Positions 22,646 through 30,805 of a DNA stretch of 64,000 nucleotides are shown here, piece by piece; within the stretch, counting starts at the first letter, position 1; each line of letters begins with the position of its first letter. This DNA comes from Gemmatimonadota bacterium. Its GTDB lineage: Bacteria; Gemmatimonadota; Gemmatimonadetes; Gemmatimonadales; GWC2-71-9. A program made the position numbers and the translations under genes. Location: positions 558,001-622,000 of the forward strand of contig JADJOM010000003.1 in the NCBI GenBank assembly GCA_016713785.1, in the 5' to 3' direction. Below the pieces are notes generated by a model. The model worked only from the letters and a program-made list of their open reading frames with translations. It was not told the origin of the DNA and did no database searches.

Positions 22646-23024
22646 CGGCGCGCGGCCACGCCACGGCGAGCAGCAGCGCGCCCGGCACGGCGAACACCAG
22701 GAAGAACGGGTCGAAGTTGCTCCGGACCAGGGCCCACGCCGCGAACAGCAGGTAGATCGCGCCGATGAAGCGCACCGGGCGGAGCGATACGGCGCGCCCC
22801 CGCCAGCGCCCCACGAACGCCTCCAGCGCGATCAGGCCGAAGACCAGCATCGCGGCGCCCCCGAACTGCCACCCCACCTGCAGGCCGAGCGCCAGGTCGG
22901 GCGGCACCTGTGCCGCGGCGAGCTCCGCGGCCACCTGCCGGCCGCCCGCAATCGAGTGGGCGGCGCTGCTCAGCAGGAGCAGTACCGCCGTCGCGAGGCC
23001 GACACCGATCCGGAGTCGGGACAT
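22620..23024 (-). CDS. Four-helix membrane protein, unknown function
   Basis: The 134-residue product begins MSRLRIGVGLATAVLLLLSS and has four hydrophobic segments; one contains PVRFIGAIYLLFAAWALVRSNFDPFFLVF. Start M6 at 23024 is preferred to 23039 by position. No family is recognised. It overlaps the HipA-like gene. Confidence 0.75.
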   Translation of the reverse strand: MSRLRIGVGLATAVLLLLSSAAHSIAGGRQVAAELAAAQVPPDLALGLQVGWQFGGAAMLVFGLIALEAFVGRWRGRAVSLRPVRFIGAIYLLFAAWALVRSNFDPFFLVFAVPGALLLAVAWPRADDDAPPTG

Positions 23025-23047
23025 CGGGGCTCCTGGCATCCGGAGGC

Positions 23048-23476
23048 TCAGCCGGGCAGCAGCTGGGCGTCGAGCGTCATGGGGACCGCCGAGAGCGCCT
23101 TGGAGATGATGCAGCCCACCTTTGTTTCCTCGGCCAGGCGCCGGAACTCCGCCGCACTCACCCCGGGCACCACCCCCCGGGTGGAGAGCGCGATCCCGGT
23201 GATGCCGAAGCCGGCGCCCACCTTGTCGAGGGTGACGGTGGCGGTGGTGGTGACGCTGGTGGGCGGGTGGCCGGCCAGGGAGAGCGCGAGGGACAGGGCC
23301 ATCGAGAAGCAGCCGGCGTGGGCGGCGCCGAGCAGCTCTTCCGGGTTGGTATCGCCGGACCCCTCGAAGCGGCTGACGAACGAGTAGGGCCCTTCGAAGG
23401 CGCCGCTGCCGACCCGGATGCTGCCGGTCCCGGACTTGAGGTCGCCGGACCAGCGGGCGTTCGCGCTGCGTTGCAT
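23048..23476 (-). CDS. OsmC/OhrA-type peroxidase
   Basis: The 142-residue protein has the OsmC fold with NPEELLGAAHAGCFSMAL (catalytic Cys56) and KVGCIISKAL (Cys122). Two Cys 66 residues apart plus the GAHAGC-type motif are the thiol peroxidase pair of OsmC. It detoxifies organic hydroperoxides. It carries a TATCTT promoter hexamer about 90 nt upstream. Confidence 0.94.
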   Translation of the reverse strand: MQRSANARWSGDLKSGTGSIRVGSGAFEGPYSFVSRFEGSGDTNPEELLGAAHAGCFSMALSLALSLAGHPPTSVTTTATVTLDKVGAGFGITGIALSTRGVVPGVSAAEFRRLAEETKVGCIISKALSAVPMTLDAQLLPG

Positions 23477-23565
23477 GAGGGGACTCCTGTCACGGGGTGA
23501 GGGGCACGGCGCGCGGTCAGGCCGGCGTCCGCGGAGCGCCCGGGAGGGACCAGGGCACCCGCTCC

Positions 23566-23571
23566 AAGATA
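23566..23571 (-). promoter_or_regulatory. Candidate -10 element TATCTT
   Basis: TATCTT on the minus strand in the 137-bp gap upstream of the osmC-like gene. The leader would be about 85 nt. Confidence 0.4.
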
Positions 23572-23613
23572 TCGCGCCGACGGGCCCGCGACGATCCACC
23601 CCGGCCGGGGCGG

Positions 23614-24114
23614 CTACGCCGGGCGCGTGAGCCGGAGCTCCACGTGGGGCCAGCCCTCCGGCCACTTGGGATGGTGGTCCACGAAGCGGCGGGTCTCCTC
23701 GAAGCCGAGCTTGGCGAGCACCCGGAGCGACGCGGCGTGGTCGGCCCGGCAGATGGCGCGCAGCGCCACCAGTCCCAGTTCCCCGAAGGCGATCGCCACC
23801 GTGGCGCCGGCGGCCGCCGTGGCCCGCCCGCCACCCCAGAAGGGGCGCCCGAGCCAGTAGCCGAGCTCCGCCTCCCCCGGCACCCGGTGCACCTCCTTGA
23901 GGAGCGTCACGCCGATCGGCTGTCCGTCCTCGCAGATGGTGTAGGAGTACTGGGTGCCCGCGGCGCGGAGCGCCACCGCGCGAGCCGCGAACTCCCGGGC
24001 GCCGTCCGCCGGGTAGGGGTGGGGCAGTGGCGTCGGCCCGGTCACCTCGGGATCCTCGAGCAGCGGCTGCAGGGTGGCCGCATGGGCCGGTTCCACCGGC
24101 TGGAGGGTGATCAC
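23614..24114 (-). CDS. GNAT family N-acetyltransferase
   Basis: The 166-residue protein shows the RimJ-type GNAT fold: ELGYWLGRPFWGGGRATAAAGATVAIAFGELGLVALRA and a C-terminal NHxSL-like ADHAASLRVLAKLGFEE. The ELGYWLGRPFWGGG loop binds acetyl-CoA. Acceptor unknown. GTG start overlaps the upstream lipoprotein stop (24111-24114). Confidence 0.93.
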   Translation of the reverse strand: MITLQPVEPAHAATLQPLLEDPEVTGPTPLPHPYPADGAREFAARAVALRAAGTQYSYTICEDGQPIGVTLLKEVHRVPGEAELGYWLGRPFWGGGRATAAAGATVAIAFGELGLVALRAICRADHAASLRVLAKLGFEETRRFVDHHPKWPEGWPHVELRLTRPA

Positions 24115-24632
24115 GGGCCCCCGCCGGCCAGGGCGGAGGCCAGCGCGCGCCGCAGGCGCCCCTGGCTGGCGAAGTCCCAGGTGCCCCCGTACGCCACGTC
24201 GTCGATGACCCGGCGTCCATGCTGCTCGATGACCTGCACCGTGTCGGTCCACTCCGCCTCGGGGGTGGCGCCGGCATAGCGCATCAGCACCGTCACCCGC
24301 CACGCGCCGGGGGCGCTGTCGACCGCCGTGACGGTGACCGACGTGGGCCCCTCGAACAGGCTCGAGAAGAGGTCCCCCTCGGCGAAGGCCGGCTTCTCGT
24401 CGGGCGCGCGCGCCGCGTCGGCGTCGCGGTGCGCCCGCGCGGCCTCGAGCAGCGACCGCAGCGTGTCGCTCAGCATCGGCCGCCAGGCCGCCAGGGCGGC
24501 GGCGGTGGGTGCCCCGGTCTCGCGGGACGCGATGACCGCGCCATAGAAGCGGGACACCAGGGCATCGGGCGCCTCGGCCGGGGCGGGCCGGCAGGCGGCA
24601 AGCAGGGCGAGGAGGGGCAGCAGGCGGTGCAT
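24111..24632 (-). CDS. Putative lipoprotein, NTF2-like
   Basis: The 173-residue product begins MHRLLPLLALLAACRPAP with lipobox LAAC (Cys14). The mature domain opens with helix PDALVSRFYGAVIAS and continues TVTAVDSAPGAWRVTVLMRYA and a C-terminal DDVAYGGTWDF, resembling exported SnoaL/DUF-type domains. Its promoter (CTGACA-N17-TACCTT) is the best in the region. It is the first gene of a pair with the GNAT. Confidence 0.78.
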   Translation of the reverse strand: MHRLLPLLALLAACRPAPAEAPDALVSRFYGAVIASRETGAPTAAALAAWRPMLSDTLRSLLEAARAHRDADAARAPDEKPAFAEGDLFSSLFEGPTSVTVTAVDSAPGAWRVTVLMRYAGATPEAEWTDTVQVIEQHGRRVIDDVAYGGTWDFASQGRLRRALASALAGGGP

Positions 24633-24665
24633 GGGGCTCGTGGCGTGAGGGAGACGCGCGGCTCC

Positions 24666-24694
24666 AAGGTACTCGCGCGCGGCGGGCCTGTCAG
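24666..24694 (-). promoter_or_regulatory. Candidate sigma-70-type promoter CTGACA-N17-TACCTT
   Basis: The minus-strand -35 CTGACA (24689-24694, 5 of 6) and -10 TACCTT (24666-24671) are separated by 17 bp. The -35 contains the stop codon of the HAD gene. Start codon 33 nt downstream. Confidence 0.6.
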
Positions 24695-25320
24695 CCTTGG
24701 CGGGGGGGGAGGCGCGGCTCCAGGAACGCGGCCAGCGCGTCGAGCCCCTCGTAGCGGTACCCCGCCAGCCCGGCGGCCACCGCGCCCGCCACGTTGCGGG
24801 CGTCGTCGTCCACCATGAGCGCCGCGGACGGCGGGACCCCATGCCGGGCCAGCAGCCGCTGGTACACCGCGGGGTCCGGCTTGCGGGCGCCGAACTGGAA
24901 CGAGGCGTGGAGCCGGTCGCCGAAGAGGTCGGTCACGTCGCCGCAGAGCTGGGGCAGGGCCTCGAGAAGCAGCGCCCCGTTGTTGGTCAGCAGCGCCAGC
25001 GGCACCCGCTCCTTGAGCCGCCGGAGGTAGCCGATCACGGCCGCCCGCGGGGTCATCGCCTCCCGCCGCGCCGCGATCCACTGCTCCCGGCTCACCGTCA
25101 TGCCGATCCGCGCGTTGAACTCGGCGAGGTAGGCCGCGCCGGTGGGCCACGCCCCCGCCTCCGCCGCCCGCTCGAAGTCCGCGTCCCAGATGGCGGCCTG
25201 CAGGAACGCCGGCGCGAGGCCCGTGATCGTGGCCAGCCGCGCCAGCCGGCGCTCGGGATGGAAGTCGAGCAGCACCCCGTCGAGGTCAAAGATGAGGAAG
25301 GCGAAGGAGGGGCCGGTCAT
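24691..25320 (-). CDS. HAD family hydrolase
   Basis: The 209-residue protein has all four HAD motifs: DLDGVLLDF (I, Asp12/Asp14), LLTNNGA (II), RKPDPAVY (III, Lys147) and LMVDDDARNVAGA (IV). The cap lies between motifs I and II, as in subclass I phosphatases of the phosphoglycolate phosphatase group. Substrate unknown. ATG overlaps the stop of the upstream DUF1697 gene by ATGA. Confidence 0.93.
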   Translation of the reverse strand: MTGPSFAFLIFDLDGVLLDFHPERRLARLATITGLAPAFLQAAIWDADFERAAEAGAWPTGAAYLAEFNARIGMTVSREQWIAARREAMTPRAAVIGYLRRLKERVPLALLTNNGALLLEALPQLCGDVTDLFGDRLHASFQFGARKPDPAVYQRLLARHGVPPSAALMVDDDARNVAGAVAAGLAGYRYEGLDALAAFLEPRLPPRQG

Positions 25321-25883
25321 CCGGGGCGCCGCCCCGGGGCCGCCGCGAAGCCGTACTTCGCGACGATCCGGTCGAGGGTATTGCGGTTGCGGAAGGTGGC
25401 GGGCATTCCGAGCACCTTCTCGAAGCGCACGTTGCTGAACGCGGAGTCGCTGGTCCGGATGCGACACAGCCAGTAGACCTCCCGGCCCCGCACGTGGAAG
25501 GCATCCTCGGCCGTGGTGAACCCGGCCACGGTCCGGGCGGCCGCCCGCGAGGGGGGCGCACCCAGGAAGGCCACGTGCACCGCGTAGGCACCCCGCACCT
25601 CACCCGGAGGGAACGCCGGGTGGCTCGCGATGGCCGCGAGCTCGGCCCCGGTGCGCAGGAAGACGGCCACGCCGTAGCCCAGCTCCGCTTCGAGGTGGGC
25701 GGCCAGGGTGGCCTCGAGCCGGTCGAGGCGCGTGGCCCGGCTCTCGAAGATCACGTTGCCGCTCGCGATGAAGGTCTCGACGCTGCCGAGCCCCTGGGCC
25801 TCGAACAGCGCCTTGAGCCGCGCCATGGTCACGGTGTGGCCACCCACGTTGATGGCCCGGAGGAACGCCACGACACGCGCCAC
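25317..25883 (-). CDS. DUF1697 family protein
   Basis: The 188-residue protein matches DUF1697: VAFLRAINVGGHTVTMARLKALFEAQGL near the N-terminus, VETFIASGNVIFES and a C-terminal EKVLGMPATFRNRNTLDRIV. The family has two ferredoxin-like repeats and no established function. GTG at 25883 is the only suitable start. It overlaps the HAD gene. Confidence 0.92.
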   Translation of the reverse strand: MARVVAFLRAINVGGHTVTMARLKALFEAQGLGSVETFIASGNVIFESRATRLDRLEATLAAHLEAELGYGVAVFLRTGAELAAIASHPAFPPGEVRGAYAVHVAFLGAPPSRAAARTVAGFTTAEDAFHVRGREVYWLCRIRTSDSAFSNVRFEKVLGMPATFRNRNTLDRIVAKYGFAAAPGRRPG

Positions 25884-25894
25884 GGCGCCCCGTC

Positions 25895-26371
25895 TCAGCC
25901 GGCCGCGTGGCGCGCGGTGGCACGCGCCAGGGCGGCAGCGGCCTGCGCGCGGATGGCACCCTGCACCGGGGGCGCCCATCCCAGCAGCAGCCCCTTGATC
26001 CCGAGTGCCTGCCGGGCCCACGCGTAGAGGTCGAACCGGTCGCGGTGCCGCACGATCAGGCCGTTGCGCAGTTCAAAGGTGGCGTCGATGACGTTGTGCA
26101 CCATCCGGCCGGTGCCGCTGTAGGTGTACCACGCCTCCCAGTGGGCCCGCCCCGTGCCATCCGACGCGTGGATGCCCGACGCCTCCACCCGCAGGTCGGT
26201 GGCCCGTTCGCAGAGCATCCGCCACATCGCACCGACCTGGGCGCCCCGCAGGTCGGGGAACACCGGGTCACCGAAGGTGGCGTCGGGCGCGTAGCAGCGC
26301 GCCATCAGCGCGTGGTCCCGCGTGCGGAGGCCCTGGTAGAGCCGGGTGATCGTGTTGGAGTCGTCGGGCAT
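25895..26371 (-). CDS. NTF2-like protein (limonene-epoxide hydrolase-like)
   Basis: The 158-residue protein has the NTF2-like pattern: TITRLYQGLRTRDHALMARCYAPDATFGDPVFPDLRGAQVGAMW and FELRNGLIVRHRDRFDLYAW. DPVFPDLRG is the ligand-pocket strand. Start at 26371 was chosen over 26410 to avoid a long non-matching leader. Substrate unknown. Confidence 0.88.
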   Translation of the reverse strand: MPDDSNTITRLYQGLRTRDHALMARCYAPDATFGDPVFPDLRGAQVGAMWRMLCERATDLRVEASGIHASDGTGRAHWEAWYTYSGTGRMVHNVIDATFELRNGLIVRHRDRFDLYAWARQALGIKGLLLGWAPPVQGAIRAQAAAALARATARHAAG

Positions 26372-26402
26372 GAGGGGTCCCGGGGGAACCTGGAGCGAGC
26401 CA

Positions 26403-27047
26403 TCATCCACGCGGGCTGCGCGGGGTCTCCAGATAGTACTGCCAGAGCAGGCGCGCCGCGACCGAGCGCCACGGCGCCCACCCCTCTGCGCGGCGCGCCT
26501 GCTCCGCCGCCGTCGGCAGCCGGGAGAGGCCGTGCACCCGCTGCAGGGCCACCGCGAGCGCGAGGTCGCCGGGTGGCCACACGTCGGGCCGCCGGAGCGC
26601 CATCAGGTAGTAGATCGACACGCTCCACGGCCCGAGCCCCGGCACCGCCAGCAGGCACTGCTGCCCGGCCGCATCCGGGGCGCGGGCCACCGCGCCGAGA
26701 TCCAGCGCGCCATCGAGGATCCGGGTGGCGAGCCCGTGGCAATACGCCGCCTTCTGCCGGGTGAGCCCGAGCGCCCGAAGGCCGGCCACGGCGCTGCGGT
26801 GCACCGTGAGCGGGGTGACCCCACCCAGGCGGCTGTGCAGGCGGAGGTACATGGTGCGCGCCGCCGCGAGCGACACCTGCTGCTCCAGGATGATCCGGAC
26901 CAGCGTGGGGAAGCCCGGCTGGCGACCCCACAGCGGTGGCGGCCCCTGCCGCGCCAGCAACCGGGCGAGCACCGGATCACGTCGCGCGAGCGTCCGGGCG
27001 CCGGCGGCCACGGCCGCGGTCGTGAGGCGGCGGGGTGGCTGGGCCAT
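26403..27047 (-). CDS. DNA-3-methyladenine glycosylase II (AlkA-like)
   Basis: The 214-residue protein has the HhH-GPD core: RIILEQQVSLAAARTMYLRL, helix-hairpin-helix LAVPGLGPWSVSIYYLMAL (133-151) and catalytic Asp161 in WPPGDLALAVALQR. It lacks the N-terminal AlkA domain but has the complete glycosylase core. It removes alkylated bases from DNA, complementing the ATL (6624-6959) elsewhere in the window. Confidence 0.93.
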   Translation of the reverse strand: MAQPPRRLTTAAVAAGARTLARRDPVLARLLARQGPPPLWGRQPGFPTLVRIILEQQVSLAAARTMYLRLHSRLGGVTPLTVHRSAVAGLRALGLTRQKAAYCHGLATRILDGALDLGAVARAPDAAGQQCLLAVPGLGPWSVSIYYLMALRRPDVWPPGDLALAVALQRVHGLSRLPTAAEQARRAEGWAPWRSVAARLLWQYYLETPRSPRG

Positions 27048-27049
27048 GT

Positions 27050-27625
27050 TTACGGGATGAGCGGCGGGATCTTCTCCCCCCGCTCCGAGCAGGCCATCAG
27101 GATCTCGAGCCGTCGCAGCCGCGTGGCCTCCCGCTTGGCGCTCGTCACCCAGTGGATGCAGGTGCGGCGATACCCCGGCGGTCGCTCGAGGAAGCGGCGC
27201 CACGCCAGGCGCCGCGCCCGGAACTGGCGTTCCAGCGCCGGACCGAACGCCTCGGGCCGCTGCTCGAACGAGTAGATCCCCGTGCGTGCCGCCTCCCGCG
27301 CCTCGAAGGCCGCCACCCCGGCGGGCCGCATCCGGCCCGCCGCGGTGAGCCGCTCCACATGTCGCACGTTCACCAGGCTCCAGATGCTGCGCGGCTTCCG
27401 CGGGGTCAAGCGCACCGAGTAGCTGTCGTCGTCGAGCCCCCGCCGGATCCCGTCGATCCACCCCACGCAGAGGGCCTCGTCGAGCGCCTGGGCATAGGTC
27501 ACGCCGCGATGGGCGGCGTGCACCTTGTAGCACCGCACCACCAGCTCCGTGGCGCGCTGGTGTTCCCGGCTCAGCCAGCGCCGGAGCGCGTCCGCGGAGC
27601 GGAACGCCCGGGGTGCCTCGTTCAC
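27050..27625 (-). CDS. YdeI/OmpD-associated family protein
   Basis: The 191-residue protein has the YdeI-type pattern with GWIDGIRRGLDDDSYSVRLTPRKPRSIWSLVN (the SWIDGI...R.TPRK motif) and the C-terminal bacteriocin-protection OmpdA helix ERPPGYRRTCIHWVTSAKREATRLRRLE. Family members are small DUF1905/OmpdA proteins of unclear function. GTG at 27625 overlaps the upstream stop as GTGA (27622-27625). Confidence 0.92.
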   Translation of the reverse strand: MNEAPRAFRSADALRRWLSREHQRATELVVRCYKVHAAHRGVTYAQALDEALCVGWIDGIRRGLDDDSYSVRLTPRKPRSIWSLVNVRHVERLTAAGRMRPAGVAAFEAREAARTGIYSFEQRPEAFGPALERQFRARRLAWRRFLERPPGYRRTCIHWVTSAKREATRLRRLEILMACSERGEKIPPLIP

Positions 27626-28095
27626 CGTGCCGCGGCCTGCCGCAGGTAGGTCCCCTCCATGAACGGGTGCCACTGGGTGCCGTCCGGCGACACGTCCATC
27701 CGGTAGAGGTACCGGTCGGCGGCGCGGAAGTCGAAGATGGCGCGGGTGTGTCCCTGCATGTGCATGGCGCCGAGGGTCAGCACGCCGTCGAGGAAGGGGC
27801 CGCGGAACTCCGCCGGCGCCTGGCCGCTGGAGTCGTACCAGTGCAGCACGTACTCGCCGCGTTCCTGGTCCCACCGGAAGATGCCGTGGCCGCGGAAGTT
27901 CACCTGGCCGTCCCGCGCCTGGGCGTAGTCCTGCACCACGGCGAAGCCGTCGAGGGCGCTGCGGTTGAAGACGGTGCCCTGCGCCGTGGCCCCCGCGGGG
28001 GCCCAGGGCGAGGGATGGATCCGCTCCTCCCCCAGCCAGTGTCCGATAAGGCGCTCGAGGGCGCGGTGGGCGGGGGTGAGCTGCGGCATGGTCAT
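27622..28095 (-). CDS. DUF1579-like protein
   Basis: The 157-residue protein resembles the DUF1579/heme-lipocalin-like domains: LERLIGHWLGEERIHPSPWAP at the N-terminus, then GHGIFRWDQERGEYVLHWYDSSGQAPAEFRG and RYLYRMDVSPDGTQWHPFMEGTYLR. These are beta-barrel-like. No signal peptide. Function unknown. It is the first gene of a pair with YdeI. Confidence 0.85.
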   Translation of the reverse strand: MTMPQLTPAHRALERLIGHWLGEERIHPSPWAPAGATAQGTVFNRSALDGFAVVQDYAQARDGQVNFRGHGIFRWDQERGEYVLHWYDSSGQAPAEFRGPFLDGVLTLGAMHMQGHTRAIFDFRAADRYLYRMDVSPDGTQWHPFMEGTYLRQAAAR

Positions 28096-28155
28096 CGGGA
28101 GATCCTCACCGTGGAATGGAAGGCGATCAGGTGGCTGGTCGGTGGCGCGGCCCGG

Positions 28156-28578
28156 TCAGCGGGGTTCCGGACTCCCCGTGTCCGGCGCGCCACTCCGCAG
28201 GTCCTCGCGCGCCTGCCGCGCCAGCCGGGTGTAGGTGGCCCGGATCCGGTCGAGCTCCCGTTCCTCCAGTTCCTCGAGGTCGAGCAGCGCGTTGTGGGCG
28301 CCGGCCGTGGCGCGGAGCAGCTCGTCCAGCTTGATCTGCACGGCCTCCGCGTCGCGATTCTGGGTGTTCTGGATCAGGAACACCATCAGGAACGTCACGA
28401 TCGTGGTGCCGGTATTGATGACCAGCTGCCAGGTGTCGCTGAAGCCGAACAGCGGCCCGGTGAGGAGCCACGCCGCGATGACCGCGGCGGCCAGGGCAAA
28501 CGACAGCGGCCGACCCGCCAGGCGGCTGGTGGACTTGGCCAGGCGGGTGAACCAGGAGACGTGGGACGGCGCGGGCAT
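28156..28578 (-). CDS. Low-affinity iron permease family protein
   Basis: The 140-residue protein has a cytosolic N-terminus, two transmembrane segments (LSFALAAAVIAAWLLTGPL and LVINTGTTIVTFLMVFLIQ) and NTQNRDAEAVQIKLDELLRAT, the signature of PF04120. The family was named for yeast Fet4; in bacteria the transport role is not proven. A coiled tail (LEELEERELDRIRATY) follows. Confidence 0.92.
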   Translation of the reverse strand: MPAPSHVSWFTRLAKSTSRLAGRPLSFALAAAVIAAWLLTGPLFGFSDTWQLVINTGTTIVTFLMVFLIQNTQNRDAEAVQIKLDELLRATAGAHNALLDLEELEERELDRIRATYTRLARQAREDLRSGAPDTGSPEPR

Positions 28579-28616
28579 GCGGTCCTCGGGGTGCGGGGAC
28601 GCGACGGACAGCACGA

Positions 28617-29168
28617 TCAGGGCGCCGCCCGGTGGCGCCGGGCATGGACGACGCTGGGCATGCCGCCGCTGTAGCCGGGCAGCAGGTGCAGGATCGCGAA
28701 TTCCTCCACGGCCGCGGCCACCTGCAGCGCGCAGCAGAGCCGCACTGGCAGCGCCGGCCCGCCCAGCAGCATCCACGGCAGCGCCATCGCCATCAGCACC
28801 GCCAGCGCCTTCGAGGCCCAGGTGTGCAGGCCAGGCATCCGTCGCCACCGCAGCAGCGACCAGGCCGTGGGGGCGAAGTACGCGGCCACCCCCACCGCGA
28901 ACCACGCCGCCTCCCGCCGCATGAGCGCCGGCCACAGCAGGACGAGCGCCGGCACCAGGGCCAGCAGCAGCACGTAGTCCCCGAGGCTGTCGAGCCGCCG
29001 GCCGAGGTCGCTGCTGGCGTGGAGCCGGCGGGCAAGGAAGCCGTCGAGTGCGTCGGTGAGCAGCGCCGCCACCAGGCACGTCCAGAAGGCGTCGCGGCGG
29101 TCCAGCAGCGCCGCCGGCAGGAGCCCGGCGGCGAGCCCGATCCGCAGCAGGCTCAGGGCGTTTGGCAC
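28617..29168 (-). CDS. CDP-alcohol phosphatidyltransferase family protein
   Basis: The 183-residue protein has the CDP-OH-P motif spread over LLTDALDGFLARRLHASSDLG and LDSLGDY (D-x2-DG-x2-AR-x-G-x3-D-x3-D). Several transmembrane helices follow. It makes a phospholipid head-group transfer; the alcohol is unknown. GTG at 29168 was preferred to GTG at 29189 because the earlier one abuts the Shine-Dalgarno-like AGGAGG. Confidence 0.88.
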   Translation of the reverse strand: MPNALSLLRIGLAAGLLPAALLDRRDAFWTCLVAALLTDALDGFLARRLHASSDLGRRLDSLGDYVLLLALVPALVLLWPALMRREAAWFAVGVAAYFAPTAWSLLRWRRMPGLHTWASKALAVLMAMALPWMLLGGPALPVRLCCALQVAAAVEEFAILHLLPGYSGGMPSVVHARRHRAAP

Positions 29169-29192
29169 GGCGGCCCCCCCGGCGCCCACCTC

Positions 29193-29600
29193 CTACCTGT
29201 CCGCCAGGTCGCTGGGCGGCAGGGCGCCGGCCGCCGCGGGCGCCGCCGCCCGCCGCCGCAGCGCCAGCGCCCCCGCGGCCCCGATCGCCAGCCAGGCACC
29301 CCAGTTGGCCAGGGCCAGCAGCGCCAGCCCCGCGGCCGACAGGCGGATATGGCCCGCCACGATGCGCGGCCCGAGCACCCGCCCGTTCCGGAAGCCGCAG
29401 CACTGCCCGGTCGCGGTGAGCAGCGCGATGCCGGGCAGGTGCGCGGCCGCCAGCGGCAGCTCCCAGGCCGGCGCGTTGGACACCAGCGACGAACCGTAGT
29501 AGGGAAAGCCGCGCAGCCCGAGCATCACCGCGGCGAGGAGCTGCCCGGCCGTGAGCGCCGCGACGAGGACGCGGCGGCGGGGCCGGCGCCTGCCGGTCAG
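29193..29600 (-). CDS. Four-helix membrane protein (possible CTG start)
   Basis: The 135-residue frame begins LTGRRRPRRRVLVAALTAG: a basic n-region then hydrophobic helices (LLAAVMLGLRGFPYY..., LSAAGLALLALANWGAWLAIGAAGALALRR). There is no in-frame ATG or GTG at a sensible position, while a CTG shares CTGA with the upstream stop at 29597-29600. A rare CTG start is therefore likely, though not proven. Unknown function; CCGF and YYGSS hint at a small DUF. Confidence 0.6.
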   Translation of the reverse strand: MTGRRRPRRRVLVAALTAGQLLAAVMLGLRGFPYYGSSLVSNAPAWELPLAAAHLPGIALLTATGQCCGFRNGRVLGPRIVAGHIRLSAAGLALLALANWGAWLAIGAAGALALRRRAAAPAAAGALPPSDLADR

Positions 29601-29866
29601 GCGGGCCGCTCGCGCAGCCCGCGCGCCAGGGCCCGCAGCTGGTCCGCAAGGGCGGTGGCCTGGTCCGGCACGGCCAGCGAGCCGAGCAGCGCACGCACCA
29701 CCTGGATGCGGGCCCGCTCCAGCTCCGCATCGGCATAGTGCGTGACGGCGAACGCCCGGTACTCGGCCGGCGACGCGCCGATCGCGGCCAGACGGTCGAG
29801 GAAGGCGGCGAACGCCTCGCGGGTCATGCGGGTGGCGTCGCGGTCGGGCAGGAGCGAAGGGGGCAC
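29597..29866 (-). CDS. Small helical protein, unknown function
   Basis: The 89-residue protein is helical and charged (TREAFAAFLDRLAAIGASPAEYRAF, LERARIQVVRALLG) with no signal. It starts at GTG 29866, supported by GAGGA 8 nt upstream and a TATCTT 33 nt upstream. It overlaps the membrane-protein gene (CTGA). No family recognised. Confidence 0.65.
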   Translation of the reverse strand: MPPSLLPDRDATRMTREAFAAFLDRLAAIGASPAEYRAFAVTHYADAELERARIQVVRALLGSLAVPDQATALADQLRALARGLRERPA

Positions 29867-29899
29867 GGCGGCGTCCTCGACGGGAGGTGCAGTGCGTGG

Positions 29900-29905
29900 A
29901 AGATA
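29900..29905 (-). promoter_or_regulatory. Candidate -10 element TATCTT
   Basis: TATCTT lies 33 nt before the GTG at 29866 on the minus strand. It supports that start over an internal ATG at 29827. Confidence 0.45.
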
Positions 29906-30027
29906 AGCGCGGCGCGGGGTGCCCGCGCCCCCGGCGATTCCCGGTCAGCGGGGCCGCGCGCCCAGAGCATCCTGCGAGGTTCCCATGCCAGCGGCGGGCC
30001 ACACGACAGGGACGCCCGCACGGCCGG

Positions 30028-30237
30028 TCAGACCTTGCCCAGCGCGTGGAGCACGCCGTAGCCGAAGCCCAGGAGGGCGGCGATCGGGCCGGCGATCAAC
30101 AGCCCCGTCACCGCGGCCTCCTGCGACCGGTCGTGCCGGTTGGAGGAGAGCCTGGAGATGAGCAGCGCGCCGAGCGCGGCCCCCACCACGTAGGCCGGCA
30201 CGCCCCAGAGCAGGCCCGCGCCCACCACCCTCAGCAT
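30028..30237 (-). CDS. Two-helix membrane protein, unknown function
   Basis: The 69-residue product has two hydrophobic segments (LLWGVPAYVVGAALGALLI and VTGLLIAGPIAALLGFGYGVL) joined by RLSSNRHDRSQEAA, and begins MLRVVGAG. No family recognised. It overlaps no neighbour and lies 18 nt after the next gene's end. Confidence 0.7.
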   Translation of the reverse strand: MLRVVGAGLLWGVPAYVVGAALGALLISRLSSNRHDRSQEAAVTGLLIAGPIAALLGFGYGVLHALGKV

Positions 30238-30255
30238 GCGCGGCCCTGCGCGGCG

Positions 30256-30702
30256 TCAGTCACGGCGGCCTCCCAGGAACCCCGGGCCGCTCAGCACCAG
30301 CGCCGCCAGCCCGGCCGCGGCCGTGAAGCCGGCGGCCAGGTGCGCGCTCAGCAGGTAGCCCACCGCCCCGATCATCCCGCTGCCCTCGAACAGCACCCAC
30401 ACCAGCAATGCCCGCCCCGACGCCTCCGGCTGCCCCCAGTACACGTCGGCGCCCTGCCCCGGCAGGCGGGCCGGCACCCGGGGCCGGAACACCAGGAACC
30501 CCAGCGTGAGCGGCACCAGCCCCGCGCCGCCGATCACGAGGCCGATGAGGTCGCGTGAGGCGTCGGCGGCGAGCAGCGGCCCGCCACGCTGAAAGATGAG
30601 GAAGCTGAAGATGGCGACCACGACGGTCAGGCCGCCCACCAGGGCCCGGTGCAGGACGGTGACGGCGTTCAGGCCGACGGGCGGTGTCCCGGGGTCAGTC
30701 AT
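30256..30702 (-). CDS. Four-helix membrane protein, unknown function
   Basis: The 148-residue product has helices at about 17-37, 48-68, 97-115 and 120-140. It begins MTDPGTPPVGLNAVTVLHRALVG. No family recognised. A -10-like TAGATT lies 50 nt upstream with TGGACC at 17 bp. Confidence 0.72.
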   Translation of the reverse strand: MTDPGTPPVGLNAVTVLHRALVGGLTVVVAIFSFLIFQRGGPLLAADASRDLIGLVIGGAGLVPLTLGFLVFRPRVPARLPGQGADVYWGQPEASGRALLVWVLFEGSGMIGAVGYLLSAHLAAGFTAAAGLAALVLSGPGFLGGRRD

Positions 30703-30752
30703 GGGAGGAGTGCCTTCGGGGAGTGGTGTACGGCCTGAGGATCACCTGCGCG

Positions 30753-30781
30753 AATCTACCGAGCGGGCACCGGGCGGTCCA
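30753..30781 (-). promoter_or_regulatory. Candidate promoter TGGACC-N17-TAGATT
   Basis: -10 TAGATT at 30753-30758 and TGGACC at 30776-30781 on the minus strand, 17 bp apart. It would transcribe the 30256-30702 membrane gene. Confidence 0.45.
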
Positions 30782-30805
30782 TGCGGCTGGACCCGGGGCG
30801 CGGAT